A DNA stretch of 64,000 bases from Pachypanchax playfairii (taxonomy: Eukaryota; Chordata; Actinopteri; Cyprinodontiformes; Aplocheilidae), in the NCBI GenBank assembly GCA_006937955.1, contig SSNP01000007.1, positions 154,929 through 218,928 on the forward strand. Direction: 5' to 3'. Below are positions 35,246 through 49,053 of the stretch, piece after piece. The notes beneath the pieces were generated by a model. That model worked only from the letters and a program-made list of their open reading frames with translations. It did no database searches and had not been told where the DNA came from. A program made the translations under genes and the position numbers. Numbering within the stretch: position 1 is the stretch's first letter; each line of letters begins with the position of its first letter.

Positions 35246-38200
35246 ATGAATTATTTACGCCGGCGTCTCTCGGACAGCACCTTCATCTCCAACCTGCCCA
35301 ATGGCTACATGACGGACCTTCAGAGGCCCGATCCGACTCAGCCTCCTCCACCTGCTTCTTCCACATCCGCCAAGTCTCCTACAGCTACAGCTGGGCCAAC
35401 ACCTCCGGCCTCTTCCCCTGCCCTCGAGAGGAAACCTCAGCCTTCACAGTCGGCTGGATCCGGTTTCTTCAGCTCCATCACAAATGTTGTCAAGCAGACA
35501 GCTGCCTCAGCAGGGCTCGTGGAGCAGACCCAAGTCACGACACCCAAGAAGTTTAAGATTCTCCTTGTGATCGATGAACCTCAGCAGGAATGGTAAGTCT
35601 ATATGCTGTGTGGTCTTTATTGTGGATCATTTAAAGGGATGGAGATTTGATAAGATTTGTCTTACTGTGGATTTTACCAACACCATTTCTGCAACGGGTT
35701 AAAAATAAAGCAAATATAAATGCATTTTTCTAGAAAAGATCTAAATTTTCACTGTGTTTTTATAGTGTAGCATATCAGATCTCAGAACTAACCAGCGCTA
35801 GAAGAAGTTTTACGCTTCTGTCACATATTCCTGATTCAAACCCGGTCATATGGTCTCAGATCTGTGCAGAACGTGAGAGAAAGCATCCTAGCATTCTGAG
35901 TACTGCAGTACTTCTCCTTCAGTCAATGAGTCCCCCCCCCCCACTCGCTCACTAACAACAGTCCTCATGACACACATTATGAAATACATGAAAAGAAAGT
36001 AACAAAGTATAGGAATATCATCAGCATGTCAGTGTTTCTCAGCCTTCTGGGAGAAAGGACGATCATGCCATTAATGTGAAAGGATTGAACTTTTCCTGCC
36101 GCTCTTTAAGCTGATATAATGACAATCAGTGTCTCGAGGGATCCTCCTCAGAGGTAGATTAAACAAACATCTCCGTCTGTGTACTCTGCTGAGAAAGACT
36201 GTAAATTAATGCAGTCAAGAGGGAGATTTCTATGTATTCTTTTTAAATAGCAGAACATGGTTATTAATTCACTTTGTGGGTTTTATTTAGATACATTGCA
36301 TTTACAGATGAATTTGCATCATTTACTTTAAACGTTTAATGGAGATTATTATAAATATCCAGGAAATGATTCCTTGTTTTGATCTTTTTAGGTTGATTTT
36401 TGCGTGTGTGTAATTTTTACTTGTCTCAGTTTTAGCATCGTTAGATGAGATGTTGTGTACATGTGCTGCATGTAATCTCTGTCGTGTATCATATAAAAGC
36501 CAGTGCACTGTGACCACTGGCGACAGACGAAACATTCCATCTGCGTTCTACACGCGCTTGTTTTTTATCAGGGTCGCTGGAATCTGGTGTTTCCTCCAGG
36601 TGGTGTTACACTCTGAAGGTGCTGCTTGTCTATTCTATAAACAATTCACCTAATATACATGTTTTTGGTCTGTGGGAGGAACCATGAACAACCTGAACCA
36701 GGACTTTCCTGCCACTAACCCACTAATCCACCGTGCAGCTTAATGTGGTTCTAGTTTTTAACATCAGTATATAAACATAAGGCTTGTTCTTTGAGAACAT
36801 GACGTTGTTTGTGGAATGAGGACGTTATTATCCAGATCAGAACCACAATATGTTTCTAATTACACTGTCACTCATCCAGTTTAGTTCCATTCAGTATTAC
36901 TGCTAGTTTTCATCAACTGAAAACCATGAAGTCATTCTTTTGGCTCTGACCTTGTTTTTTTTTTTTACTGTAAATTGAACATTGTTGGAGTGTTTGGTGT
37001 TCATAGCATCTGTTGTCTTGCTTCATGGTGTATGTAGAGAACAGTCACCTGGGAGATGGGCTAAAATAATTCATTCAGAAGGCTTCCTCTGCCTGAGTGC
37101 ACCATCTATTTTTAATGACAGCTCGGAATCACTGTGCCTGATACGGGGGCCATGTTTGGCTTCTTTTGGTTGTCTATAAAAGACCTTTTACCCCAGAGGT
37201 AGTAATTCAGCTTTTTATACACAGTGTAAAACGTGCATGCTTGTGCACTTTAGCTATTGTATTGTACTGTTTGAAATGCTACTTGTTACATATAAAAACA
37301 CAGAAGAACATCCAGCGTGCTGTGAAGACTGAGTTATTAGGAGCTTGTTGATGTGCTAGTGTTCCTTCTGAAACTCCACTTTAATATATTGCTGTTGGAA
37401 AGAATTTTAGAAAGATAAAATGACTCTTTATACTTCATGTCTGTGGTGTGCATCTTGAATATGAGGCATTATTAATGTGCTGTATCTCTCCAGGTGGCAG
37501 ACAGCGTGCAGACCTCACGGTTTTTAGACTGCTCACATTGGGTGGAAGACTCAGCTGATCTGAAAGCCTGATCAAAAAATAAAGAAACATATAGACTCAT
37601 AAAAATAATCAGTATTTTATGTTTAGCATTAGATGGATGTTGTGTTGGGGATCTTTTTGCAATACGACACCAGCAATTAAAAATTTTAATTAAAATAGTT
37701 TTGAACAAATTAAGTAAAGTTTGGTGCTTTGGCTCTAAATATTTTGTCAGATTTAAATAAATTAGAGTTATAAATGTAATTAAACATGTTCCAGTTTACT
37801 GTGTTTATATTAAAAGGACATAATAGAGCAGAAATGTAATTTTTCAAAATAAAATGCACCTAATTTTAATGTGAAGGTTTCAGTTCTAGAAATTTCTTTA
37901 TCATCTGCAGTATTTATTTTGTTCTGAAAGTCATGCAAACTGCAGGGAAAATATAGTGAAAATCATCAAAATGGACGGAAGAGCGTCTTCGACATGTAGC
38001 TCAAAATGGTGTGCAGATAAAATCAGGACAGTTGTCATGATCACCGCACAGACATATGCATTCTGTCACCCAGCTGATGGTTCCTGCTTCCCATGAGGCT
38101 GCCAGTCATCCAGACAGGTTTGTTTAGTTCCAGGACCGCTGCTTTCTAAATGACTCTCACAGACGAGCAGATGATACAGCTGTGTTACCAATCACACACA

Positions 38201-41200
38201 AGATGCACCATATTATCTACGTTACTTTTGTTTTCATTATTTTGTGTTTTGATAACAAAATGTCATGTATGTTATGGAATAACTGGGAAAATTAGTCTCA
38301 TCTGAGACAAACACTCCTCATATGTGATACTTGGATAAGTAATTAGAAATTAAAATGCAGCAGAGTCTCCGTCCTGCCAAGCTCCTGGGTGAATCATCTA
38401 AAAGAAGAATTCTTTCACAGGAACATGCAGCACTTTTACTAGAATATACACATACAGAGACACTGTTAAAATTGGGGTGTTTTCTGTGGCCTTGTTTGGT
38501 TTTTCCATCATATATTTTATTAAATGAACATATTTTATTGTTCTCCTTCCTCTTTCAAATTCCAGTTTTGAGGCCAAAGCTGCACGGGGGCAGCACAACT
38601 ATTTCCACCTTTTTTTTTTTGCAGTTTTTTTCTTCAAAGCTTCACTTTACACTGAGTAAATACTCTTAGATTTCAGCAGGAAGACCTGGTAGCTGCCAAA
38701 TATTCATATGTTTATTGAGAACACAGTGATCAGTCACAACATCCCCGTCTTAATATTTAAAAGGCGTTTGGGCTTTCTGACATTCCTGAATCCAGAAGCT
38801 GTGATTCACATTTTAATGCCTGGTTTTCCTCCCCGTGCTTTAATTAGCTCGTGGATGCATTATTCAGCTCAGAGCTCGTGCTCATTAAACAGGCGGTGCA
38901 GGATTTGTAACGGCAGAGCGACACAAACTGAAGAACGAGTGAGAGCTTTATAATATGTTGACAAAATATTTTAACACAGCCGTGTAAGAAACATGTACGT
39001 TTTTCAAACTGTGTTTGGTTGAAGCTGTCGTAGTGTGTATCACTGTTCCTCTACAGTGCGTGCAAGAGGACAAATGAAACCATGGCAACTTCAGATAATA
39101 GATGGAAAAGGCTCTTTTTTTTGTTGTTGTTTGTTTTAGCTCGACGGATTCTATTGTCAAAACTTATGTTGTCGGCTGCATGCTTCGCATGTTAATGTGG
39201 AACACCAGATGGTTTGTCATCTCATGAATCTCATCCAGCTGCCTGATCACTTCCAGATCAGAATATCCATCCACTGAATGTCTATCGCCTGCAGTCATGG
39301 AGCGAGAGGCGGGGTTATATCAAAATATACTTCAACAAACTTTGTGCAGTTTGGAGTTACATCAAGCTGAAGCCTGTCGATACTGCATTATTTTCATGAA
39401 CCAACATCACAGTTGGTAAATGTGAAGTTAGAAATGCTCAGTGGCATTCAAGTGCACGTTCTGCAAGGCCTACTTTTTAAACATGCAGCTTTGGAAAGTG
39501 TTGCATAATGTTTTAGAGCTTTCATGGTTGCCAAATTGGACGGAAGACGTGTCAGAGATACTCAACAGTTGGAGGAACACAGAATGAGGCTTTTGTTTCT
39601 TCTGTACTGTACAGTCAGCAATGTGGAATTTATTAAACACTAATTCATATTCCTTCTAGTCACAAAGTCAAACCTTAAAGAGAATAATTTAGATTTTGAT
39701 GTGAAACAATGCTGAAAAACTTGATTTTCAACATCTTTCTGTTGTTTATCCTGCAGCTTTGTTAAAACGTTTGGTTTTTCTACCTCCAGGGCAAAAATAT
39801 TCAGAGGAAAGAAAGTACTTGGGGAGTATGATATCAAAGTTGAACAGGTGCGTTTCAAGAAGCTCACCGTATCCATTTCAATCACTTATGAAAAACAAAG
39901 AGAATTCAATTCCCTGTCCTAGTTTAAACGTCTGCCTTTTGTGAATTTAGGCTGAGTTCAGTGAGATTAATGTTGTGGCTCATGCCAGCGGAGCCTGCAG
40001 TGTGAACATGCAGGTTCTTCGAAACGGGACCAGAGTTGTCAGGTGAGACGCACCAACACACATGAAAAAGGACGAATGAACAAACTCCAAAGAATTTAGC
40101 TACACATGGTTCAGTTTTAAGCTCTGTCCACCTACAGAGACCACAGTCTGACTCATCATCAGTTGGCACATTTCATCCTTCTTCTGCTCAGTTCTGATCA
40201 AACCTTTATTGTAATTCTACTCCACAGATCCTTCAAGCCAGACTTTGTCCTCATCCGCCAACACGCCTTCAGTATGACCCAGAATGAAGACTTTCGCAAC
40301 CTGATCATCGGTCTGCAGTACGGCGGCGTCCCAAGCCTCAACTCCCTCGAGTCCATCTATAATCTTTGTGACAAGCCGTGGGCAGTGAGTGTTCAGCACA
40401 ACTCATTTCTCCTGTTGTGTTGTTTATGCAAGTAAAACGTGTCTGAAGTGTTTCCTTCTGTGTTTGTGCAGTTCGCTCAGCTTATTAACACATACAGGAA
40501 ATTAGGGGCTGAGAAGTTTCCTCTTATTGAACAAACCTTTTACCCAAATTACAAAGAAATGGTGAGAACATTTTCATGTGTTTTCTATGTAATCTAGAAA
40601 GTTTTAACTGTGTGAAAAACCAATAGAATACATTAAAAGTAAGAATATTTGTGTTATTCAGGTAAGCATGCCATCTTTTCCTGTTGTTGTGAAGATTGGA
40701 CATGCACACTCCGGCATGGGGAAGGTACAGTCACACCTCCTATTTAAGCTGTTTTAAAATTTTAATTTATTGTTTCTATCCAAAAAATATGATTAAAGAA
40801 GACTTCATTACTCAAAGTAATCTTTAAAAGCATTTTTCATGGTGCATTTCTATAAAAAGGTTATGAAGAATTGACATCATAGCTTTATGAAGAACTTCAG
40901 TTTGGAGAAATAGAGGTTAGTTTTGATTCACAAGCTAACAGCTAGCCAAAGCAGGTTTAGTTTCAGATTGTTGTCATCTCAAAACAGCTGTAATTAAAAT
41001 AATTATAGTTGTTCATTAAATTTTTTTGTTTTAAACATTTACACAGCCACAAATTTTTAACTACACAGTTATTTACGTAGCATTCAACGGTTATTTGCAG
41101 CAAAAATCGACAACAGATGTAGCTCTGTGTAGTATTTCATGTACCTTTTTCTGTAAGAAATTCATAAAAATTCTGCTAAACAACTGTATAATATGAAATA

Positions 41201-43179
41201 GAAAAGTTTTTTCGAATACTGTTTATGAACTACTGTGACATTTTAGTTTTGGCCCCATTGTGTCTAGCTGTTAGCACATCTGTCTGGTCAAAACTAACGT
41301 CTTTCTCCAAGCTACCTGCTTTAGGTGAAACATGAATCATCCATAACTTTTCACGTAAACCCACATCAAAGGAGCTTAGCTAAAAGTTCATGAAGCTGTA
41401 GAAGGAAACATCTGACTAGTGTTTGTTTTGATTTTTAACATGCTTGTGTAGGTAAAGGTGGACAATCACAGTAAGTTCCAGGACATAGCCAGTGTTGTGG
41501 CTCTCACACAGACCTACTCCACCACAGAGCCTCTTATTGACTCTAAGTACGATATCCGAATCCAGAAGATTGGTACTGACTACAAAGCCTACATGTAAGT
41601 ATAAATATACTGAAGGTTTTCAATTTTATACCCAAACAAGAACCAAGAAACGGAAGTTGAGTTTGTTTTGCAATCATCAGGAGAACATCTATATCTGGTA
41701 ACTGGAAGACCAATACGGGCTCGGCTATGCTTGAACAGGTAGCCATGACCGACAGGTGAGTCCTCACAGAGCGTTCCATTATCATGTGTATGTTGATTAT
41801 ACTGAGTTTTCTATTGTTTTGTTCTCTGACTGTGGATCCTCGCTGTGCTGCTGTTGGTTCTGAGTCATGTTTTAATCATTTTGTTAAGATACAAGCTCTG
41901 GGTCGACACCTGCTCAGAGATTTTCGGGGGTCTGGACATTTGTGCAGTCAAAGCTATCCACGGGAAGGATGGCAAAGATTACATCACAGAGGTGGGAGAC
42001 TGAAATAAGCAGTATTAGAAGCTGCACCTCAGGAGTCAAAGTAGAATACTTAAAGTGATGCTTTTGGTTGATATCCAGCTGAAAGAAGGAATAAATGTGT
42101 GGCACCACTAATAAACGGGTTTAAGTTCTACTGCATCTGTCTTTTTTGTGGCTCAGGTGGTGGGTTCCCCCATGCCGCTGGTGGGGGAGCACCAGGCTGA
42201 AGACCGCCAGCTTATTACTGAGTTGGTTCTGGCAAAAATGAACCAGTTAGCTGAGAAGGAAGCTAACGCTCCTAAAAGACCCACCACCATCCAGCCGTCC
42301 CAGGTACCAAGATTGTTTTTTAGGTTTCTGTCTATAAATATATTTAAGGCAGTGACACAGCAGACTGTCGGACCAACAAGGAACAAGTTTCCATATCTGT
42401 TCCATATGTATCAGTATTTTGAAACTTTTAATCCAATTTAAATAGTGATTAAAGTTTATATTTGAACATATATACTGTTTGAGCTGTAAATGCTACTCAT
42501 ATAAAGTGATATAAAGTTAGATTTGAACCTCTATTTGTATTTTCTATTTCTATTTATTTTGTATTTTCTGTTGTAGCCTCCATGGATGCAGCAGAAATCA
42601 CCGCGGTGAAGTTAGTTTTAGGTTGGATATTTGACAGATATTCAGCAGCGTCTTCAACCGCAGCTACCTTGGTGCTAGCAGCTAGCTCACTGGGCACAGA
42701 GTGAAACTGAGCAACAAGCCACATCTGAAGACGCTGCTGAACATCTGTCGAATAGCCAACCTAAAACTAACTCCTTGCAGCCATGGTTCTAGAATCTCTT
42801 TTGTATAGCTGTACACTATCAAAACTCTCAAGCTTGGCGCTTTGCTAGTAAACAATCCACAGCCATTTTCCAATCTGGTGCACATGCGCAAACATGACAA
42901 TTTATACAGAAATTGAAGCGTGCGCACTGCATTACGGACTGTGGCTGATGTACCAATAATTCTAGCTGTAGGGTACAGCAGTTGCTGTGCCAATAGCCAC
43001 TCCATATATGTAAATCTAACATATAGATCTTTTTCTTTTTTTAGGGAGTCGGCCAGAAGGGAGAGGTCACCAGTGAACCCATCAAGAACGGTACCGGGCG
43101 CCCACCGCAGGGTTGTTTGCAGTACATTCTTGACTGTAACGGCGTCGCCGTGGGTCCAAAACCAGTCCAGGCCAACTGA
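35246..43179 (+). CDS. syn2: Synapsin II (IIb-type C-terminus)
   Basis: Phosphoprotein that coats synaptic vesicles, tethers them to actin and sets the reserve pool. Coding exons: 35246-35592, 39790-39847, 39951-40042, 40228-40384, 40472-40561, 40662-40724, 41452-41594, 41681-41755, 41889-41991, 42157-42303 and 43045-43179, giving 469 residues in one open frame. The start ATG gives MNYLRRRLSDSTFISNLPNG, the conserved domain A with the kinase site at Ser9. A Pro/Ser-rich linker (domain B) follows, then the long ATP-grasp-like domain C, including KKVLGEYDIKVEQ, SFKPDFVLIRQHAF, ENFRNL-type sequence (here EDFRNL), KIGHAHSGMGKV, SKYDIRIQKIG and SGNWKTNTGSAMLEQ. The last exon encodes GCLQYILDCNGVAVGPK, the IIb-type tail. 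Human SYN2 hosts TIMP4 in an intron; none is seen here. The first intron is 4.2 kb. Synapsin II rather than I or III is favoured by the tail and by raf1/vgll4 synteny. Confidence 0.95.
36655..36745. repeat. Fragment of fish L2/SINE-type interspersed repeat
   Basis: Contains GTCTGTGGGAGGAACC, then an accession of GAACCAGGACTTTC and CCACCGTGCAGC-type sequence, the familiar tail of an abundant fish retroposon family also seen at 45.6-46.1 kb. It lies in syn2 intron 1. Confidence 0.55.
42608..42774. repeat. Large inverted repeat (49-bp arms) in syn2 last intron
   Basis: The arm at 42608-42656 is the reverse complement of 42726-42774 with four mismatches, separated by 69 bases. Weaker complementarity extends outward (CCATGG with GCAGC on both sides). 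It resembles a foldback MITE and would form a long hairpin in the syn2 pre-mRNA. Confidence 0.85.
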
Positions 43180-45120
43180 GAAACCCCCTACAAAAGTACC
43201 ATCAGAGTGTAGAAGATGATACGTACCTTATCTGAACAGAAGTGCAGACATGATTGTGGATGCTGACAGCTCTAGGATCAGATCTTTTGGTTGGTGTGGG
43301 CTCAGTGTATCTGGGAGCTGGCTTGGACTGTTTTTGTGTTTTAACTCTATGCAGTGTTGAGAAACGTTCCGTCTACCTGTTCACCTGTTGGTTGGTTTAT
43401 GTCCCTACCTGCCTGCCTGCCTGCTTGTGTTTCAGTAGTTTTATTTGAAGCTGTTGTTGATGTGAAATGAAGATCGTGCCTATAGAGTTCAGTGCTGCTC
43501 TTGTGCTATATTTTATTTGCTTCCCAACCCGCTGTGTGTGTGTGTGTGTGTGTGTGTGTTTATGCGTGCGTGTGTGAGTGTGATGATTTTTTTTCCCTGT
43601 TATTCTTCTTATTTTGGTGTTTCCCTCTACATATTTTTCCAACTGCAGTCAAAACTTTCTGTATATCTTAACATGTATATGAGAGAGTGTGTGTGGAACT
43701 AGTGTTTTTTATTTTCATACTAATAGATATTTATTTTCATTTTTGCATGATTGATACAAAACCAGGTGCAAGTCAGTTTTAAATGTCCGATCGAGTGGTA
43801 TGTATATCCAACATGGCTGTTACATTGCTGTGTTTTATCTAAGCTGTGTTCCCTGTGAGTCATACATTTGTGAATGTGTACTAATAGGTGCAAAATAACA
43901 ATTTTACATGATAAAGTGTACATAATAAATTGATATATAGATTCTTTCTTTCCCCTTAATCCTTCATTCTATAAAAACATCAGTAGAAAAGAGTTTATTT
44001 AGAGTAACACAATAGTTATAGGTGCCCAACGTAAAGCTAAAATTAAAGAGTTATTAGAACATTTATAATGTAGAAAGCAAATATAATTGTAGATTTGTGA
44101 ACCAAAGAATATATTATTTACTTTTTGTCTTTGCACTGAAGTAACCCCATGATGTAAATACCAGTGAGGGGACAATTAATCCTGCACTATTTTATCTTAG
44201 AACTGGGGTCCAAGACAACACTTGTGTTTTCAAACTGCCTGTGAAATGATCAAATACTTACAATGTATTCAAGTTTTTATTATTTTTATGTGTTCAGTTA
44301 TTTGGAAGCAGAGATTTCTTATAGAAAAAAACAAATACGTGTAACGTCTATCTCCCGCTCTGTAGCTTTCACACTAAACATCAGCTTTTATCCATGCGTT
44401 GCCATGGCAACAATGCCAGTTCTCTGAGGTTTAGTGTATGAACTACTGTGCTGTGCTCATGTTACTGCCATTCTTGTGAGCTGATGGAAAGTGCAATATA
44501 ATCCTTATTTCTCATAGTAATATTCCAACAATAAAATCAGATCTTCCATCAAATCAATTCACAAAGTGATACATATAATAAAATTAATTGTTTGTTTTTT
44601 TCACATTAGTGTCATGATCAATTGTTGTTGTCCAGTGGCTTTTATATAGGCCATTTATCTAATAACCTTAAATGGTAAAACAACTAAAATCAACTATATT
44701 TAAAAAAAGAATCAGTGCTGTCCTTTGAGAATTTGTTACTATGATATAAAATACATTCAGCGAGCTCTGTGTGCAGTTCTATCCCTATTTGTATTAAGTG
44801 CCATTGTGTCTGTAATTGTACCCTTGTAAAAAGCCATGCCTGAGGCTTTATGGATGTGTTGTTCTGTTTAATAGGAATTATGCCATGACACTGATGTGCA
44901 GAGGTATTCAGGGTCAGAGATAGCTGCATTGTAAACAGCTTGGATGGAACATTGGTTTGGCTCTGTGAAACGTGTGTCTGCAGCCCTGACGGACCTTTTA
45001 AACCAGCACTGAGCTGTGTAAATCGAGATCAGAACACATTAAACTGTCAGAAAAATAATAATAATTTGTGAAACGTCCCTGTGTCCTGCTGGCAATAAAG
45101 CTTCCTTTACAGTATCCGAT
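43180..45120 (+). other. syn2: syn2 3'UTR
   Basis: Long AT-rich sequence after the syn2 stop. It includes a (TG)n tract at 43533-43559 and several AATAAA signals; that at 45094-45099 (GGCAATAAAG) is followed by a T-rich stretch and is a plausible end. No open frame with motifs. Confidence 0.5.
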
Positions 45121-45599
45121 TGGTCTGAGTTATTAGCAACTCTTTGATGTTTTTTTTTTTAAGTTAGAACAACAAAGAACAAGTCAGTTCCTTGTACACA
45201 AACAGCACTCTGGTTTTATTATACTTTTTATTATGTTGCATCCCTGCTGTATTATCTGTGCATTTAACCTTTTTGGTGTTTGTCTTCAATATTAAAAATG
45301 TGTTATACTATGTGATTATAATCTGGATGAACACACAACAGGATCAGATTTGAAGCATGTATTCACTGTTATACGAACATTCTTAAGGATGATCAGTGTT
45401 TCTAATGCTGACTTTAGGGGTCCAGCACAGACCTGACCTGATCGTTACACCCACAGAAATCTGTTTACTGACTGTTACAGAGAAAAACTGAAGGACTTCA
45501 GAGCTGCTGATGGTTTTATCATACGTTGATCTTTTATTTTTCCATTTATTTTTTACTTGAAAAACATTATTTTATATTTACTTAGTATTTTCTCAAAAA

Positions 45600-45925
45600 T
45601 AAACTGTCAAGGAGCTGGTGTTTATCCCAAATGGTCGTGGGTGGAGGGGCGGGGCCACACCTGGACAAGTTGCGAGTCCGTGACAGGGACAGAGACAGAC
45701 AATCATTCACACAGACTCTTTAGGACCAATTTAGTTTTGACATTTAACCTGTCCTGCATATTCTTTGTCTGTGGGAAGAAACTGGAGTCTTCAGAGAAAA
45801 CCCACATACAGACTGGGAAAACATGCAAACTCCAACCAAAAAAACCTCCATCTGGTTTAGAACCAGGAACCTTTGTGCTGCAAGACAACAATGGTACCAA
45901 CTGCACCACCATGCAGCCCTCAAAG
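45600..45925. repeat. Fish interspersed repeat (L2-like LINE/SINE tail)
   Basis: The order is diagnostic: GGGGCCACACCTGGACA, then GACAGACAATCATTCACACA, then TTTGTCTGTGGGAAGAAACT, GAGAAAACCCACAT, GGAAAACATGCAAACTCCA, GAACCAGGAACCTT and CACCACCATGCAGCC. This is the widespread fish repeat with a GTGGGAGGAAACCGGAG core. The open frames inside it are not genes. Confidence 0.75.
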
Positions 45926-45959
45926 TTAATAATAATAATAATGTTTTAGTCTGAAGGAC

Positions 45960-46085
45960 CATCCATCCATTTTCTGAACCTGCTTCTTCCTGTTCAGGGT
46001 CAGCTGGTGTCTATCTCCAGCTGTCATTGGGCAAGAGGAGGGGGACACCCTGGACAGGTTGACAGTCCATCACAGGGCCAGACTA
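45960..46085. repeat. Second, truncated copy of the same interspersed repeat
   Basis: Starts CATCCATCCATTTTCTGAACC and runs through GTCATTGGGCAAGAGG, ACACCCTGGACAGG and CAGTCCATCACAGGGC. This is the 5' part of the same family, in the same orientation, lying 35 bases after the previous copy. Confidence 0.7.
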
Positions 46086-48560
46086 AAACAGACAAATAAT
46101 ATATTTACCTCTTGAACTAGGATTTTATTTGTGGCATGATGCTGTAAACTAATCAAACTATTCTGAGAGAAACATAGAGACTTCAATGTCCTGCGATCTT
46201 TAACATTTACACTTACACAAATATACGTCGATATAATCCTGTCTTTTATTTTATAAAAGGTAATCACCAAGCACCCCCACTTATAAGTATATGTTCAGCA
46301 AAATGTATGTGTTAAATGTCCAGATGGGGCTGATGTGGGTTTTGCCCGCAGCTTGTAAAAGGTTCTGAAGAGCACATTAACAAATGTGAGTTTTTGAAGT
46401 TCCAGCTGAGGAGCTTCTGTCTAGACTCTCCACCCAGCTGTCTGCCAAGCTGCCGCACAACATGAAACAACTTGTGCCCTACGGGGGGGGGGGCTCAGTG
46501 CAGAGTGGGCCATCTGGCTGAAAGTACATCAGAGGACGAGGACTTCTGTCCAGGAGATCGGGAAGGTTTCCTGACATAAACAGTTTCACAAGAAAATGAT
46601 GTCAAACAACATAAAACAACATGGATTGAACTAAAAAAAGTGTCTGTAAATTAAAATTAAATGAGACTGACACCATGACTATCATTCAAACATCTATATT
46701 TTCATAGTATTTTATGGTATAGATGGGGACTTGCTTATAACTGAAGACAGAAGAGTCATTACATCATTAGAAATTTATTAATATTTGACCAAAGTCAAAG
46801 TCAAAAGAGGGAAAAAAACTGAGACTTTCAGTCAATAAAATGCTTCTTATTAAAGAGACTGAAAAAAAGATCAAAATGAAAATAAAATCAAGATTTAACA
46901 AGAGACGAACAGAGGTTTTGCTGCCACCTGCTGGTAGACTTTATACACCTGAGGCCTGCAGCATTTTAGTTGCTATGGTTACCCCGTGACCACTTCGGTG
47001 AAATTTCACTTAGCAGCAGAAGTTAAACAACCTCTGCACGTTCTGGCATCCAGCTGCAGAAGGATGCTGTGACACACTGTGTAGCAACATGGCTTCATAC
47101 TTTAGGAATATAAGAAATCAATAATTTCTGATATTCATTATGATCAAAAACAACAGAAGAAAATTAATTACTCAGATTTCACACGGGTTCAGATGGTCTG
47201 AAGCTTTTTGACTGTAAGTTTAATGTAACAAAAGGACCTCAGTCTGGAGAATTAGAGATCGGTTCTGATTAGTTTGATGAGCTAAACGACGCGTCACAGA
47301 GGGGCCGTTGCAAAAAGGATTTTTGCTGTATGTTAATCACGTGTAACGTGTGTCATGTTGAGCACAGGTAGGTACATTAATCGAGTCCTCAGACACTCGT
47401 GCTGTTCAGGAAGGTTTTCTGTGGATTTGAACGTTTGTTTATTTAAAACACGTCAAATTTAAACCTCCAACATTGAAAATCACAAAAAAAAGTAAAACAA
47501 CAACAAATCTTTTTAAAAAAACTGAAAAATATTTTAACATTTTTTACTTAAAAATAACCTGAATCTTTTGGCTCACTGAAATGTTGAAGATTTGAATTTG
47601 AAAGGGGAAAAAATATATTTCACTGCATAAAATAGTTGGTGTATTAAATATTTTTAAAGTTCTGAGTCACAGGAGAAAGACTGGCCTCTACTAGAAACGA
47701 GTCAGGTGGAATGAAAGCAGGACAATCAGAGTCTATTCCTGGTTGTCATGGACACCGTCTTGCAGGTTTGGGCTGTTTCCCTGCATTTCCTGTCTGCATA
47801 AACCTGTTGATCACACACTGATTCACTCAGGTGTGCTGGACCATCGTGCAGGATGCTGTTCTTCAAGGATCAGGATTTTGAAATGAATCTGTAACGTAAA
47901 GCACAGGAAACTTCTGAACTCCTTCCAGCATCTTATTTTCTGTAAGAATCAGCAGTAGATGGAGCTGTTGCATGACGTGAAAGTAGGACACGGATAAGAT
48001 AAAGATCAGATAAAAACATTTAGCACGAGCTGTTTTAAAAATAAACACCCAGCGGTTAACTAATGACTCATATTGTTATTAACCTCTCTCACTCAGACCT
48101 GAAAGAACTCAAATCTCTACTGACATGTTAATGATTACGTCTATAAATCTATCCAAAATTTAAGAAAGTCTGCAAACCATTTCTAAAAAAGTTGCTCCCA
48201 ACATAAATCTTCCTGTATTTACCGTAAACCTGAGCATGTAGTAGTGATGTCCCACAGGACGTGTCCTCTCCGTTTCCACCGCTCGCTCCCCCGCCTGCTG
48301 ATGGATTGTTGTTCCACTGAGCGTGCCAGCGACCGTACAGCACACAGAGGCATCAGCCAAAAGGTAGAATCCCTCAGCGGCGTTTATGTGGATTGGATCC
48401 CCTGTGAGGTTTCCACCATGTTGCCACGGCGCTAAAACAAACATCCCAACCCCTTTAAAAGTCTTGCACGTGTGTAGGACTTCACGAAGGAGATTATCAC
48501 CAGCTTCCACTTAAAAATCCCAGAAGAAGAAACATATTCCATCTATTTCAGCCAATACGT
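46086..48560. other. Spacer between syn2 and raf1 3' ends
   Basis: No gene is established. An open frame at 48160-48510 on the minus strand (116 codons, start MEAGDNLLREVLHTC) has no family I recognise. A CTCF-like site lies at 46921-46934. A plus-strand TTTATT at 48572-48577 could be the raf1 poly(A) signal on the minus strand. Confidence 0.45.
46921..46934 (-). promoter_or_regulatory. CTCF-like motif
   Basis: The minus strand reads CCAGCAGGTGGCAG, a full match to the CCASYAGRKGGCRS core. It sits between the convergent ends of syn2 and raf1. Confidence 0.4.
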
Positions 48561-49053
48561 TTTAACTTAATTTTATTAAAATAGCAAATAGACAGCTTTC
48601 TCACCAAGTTCACGATAAAACATTTCTTCATTGCGACACGATAAAGACAAATTAGTTCCCGAATCACTTTAAATATGTAAGACACCTGTTGAGCTCATGA
48701 TACTGATGGTACAGACCCTTAAAGAGGAGAACACTTGCTGTCAGACAGGCTGTAACTCATCGCAAATAATCCCAAAATAAAGGCAATTAAAAAGACGTTA
48801 ACGAAAATATATATATTCCCATGTCTATGTTGTTATTTAAGACTAAATCTCTGCTACTGTGCAACTAGGTGGATAATATCAGACCGCTTCGTGATGACCG
48901 GAGGTGGAACATTGCAGAAACCGAGTGGAGGTTGTTGCTTGAAAACAAAAAGTCTTCAGGACAGAGTGAATGTGTTTTTGTGTGCTTGTATCTCAGCTGA
49001 TGCAACAAGCTGTATGTTTTTGACGAGGAGCAGATGTGTTTCTGTCCCAGAAC

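Noticed and set aside
35593..39789. A timp4 gene nested in the large syn2 intron, as in mammals
   Set aside because: No cysteine-rich TIMP-like exon appears on either strand; only a fragment of an interspersed repeat and AT-rich sequence.
45557..45962. Overlapping open frames of 130 and 72 codons on both strands
   Set aside because: They lie in a widespread fish interspersed repeat and show no conserved protein.
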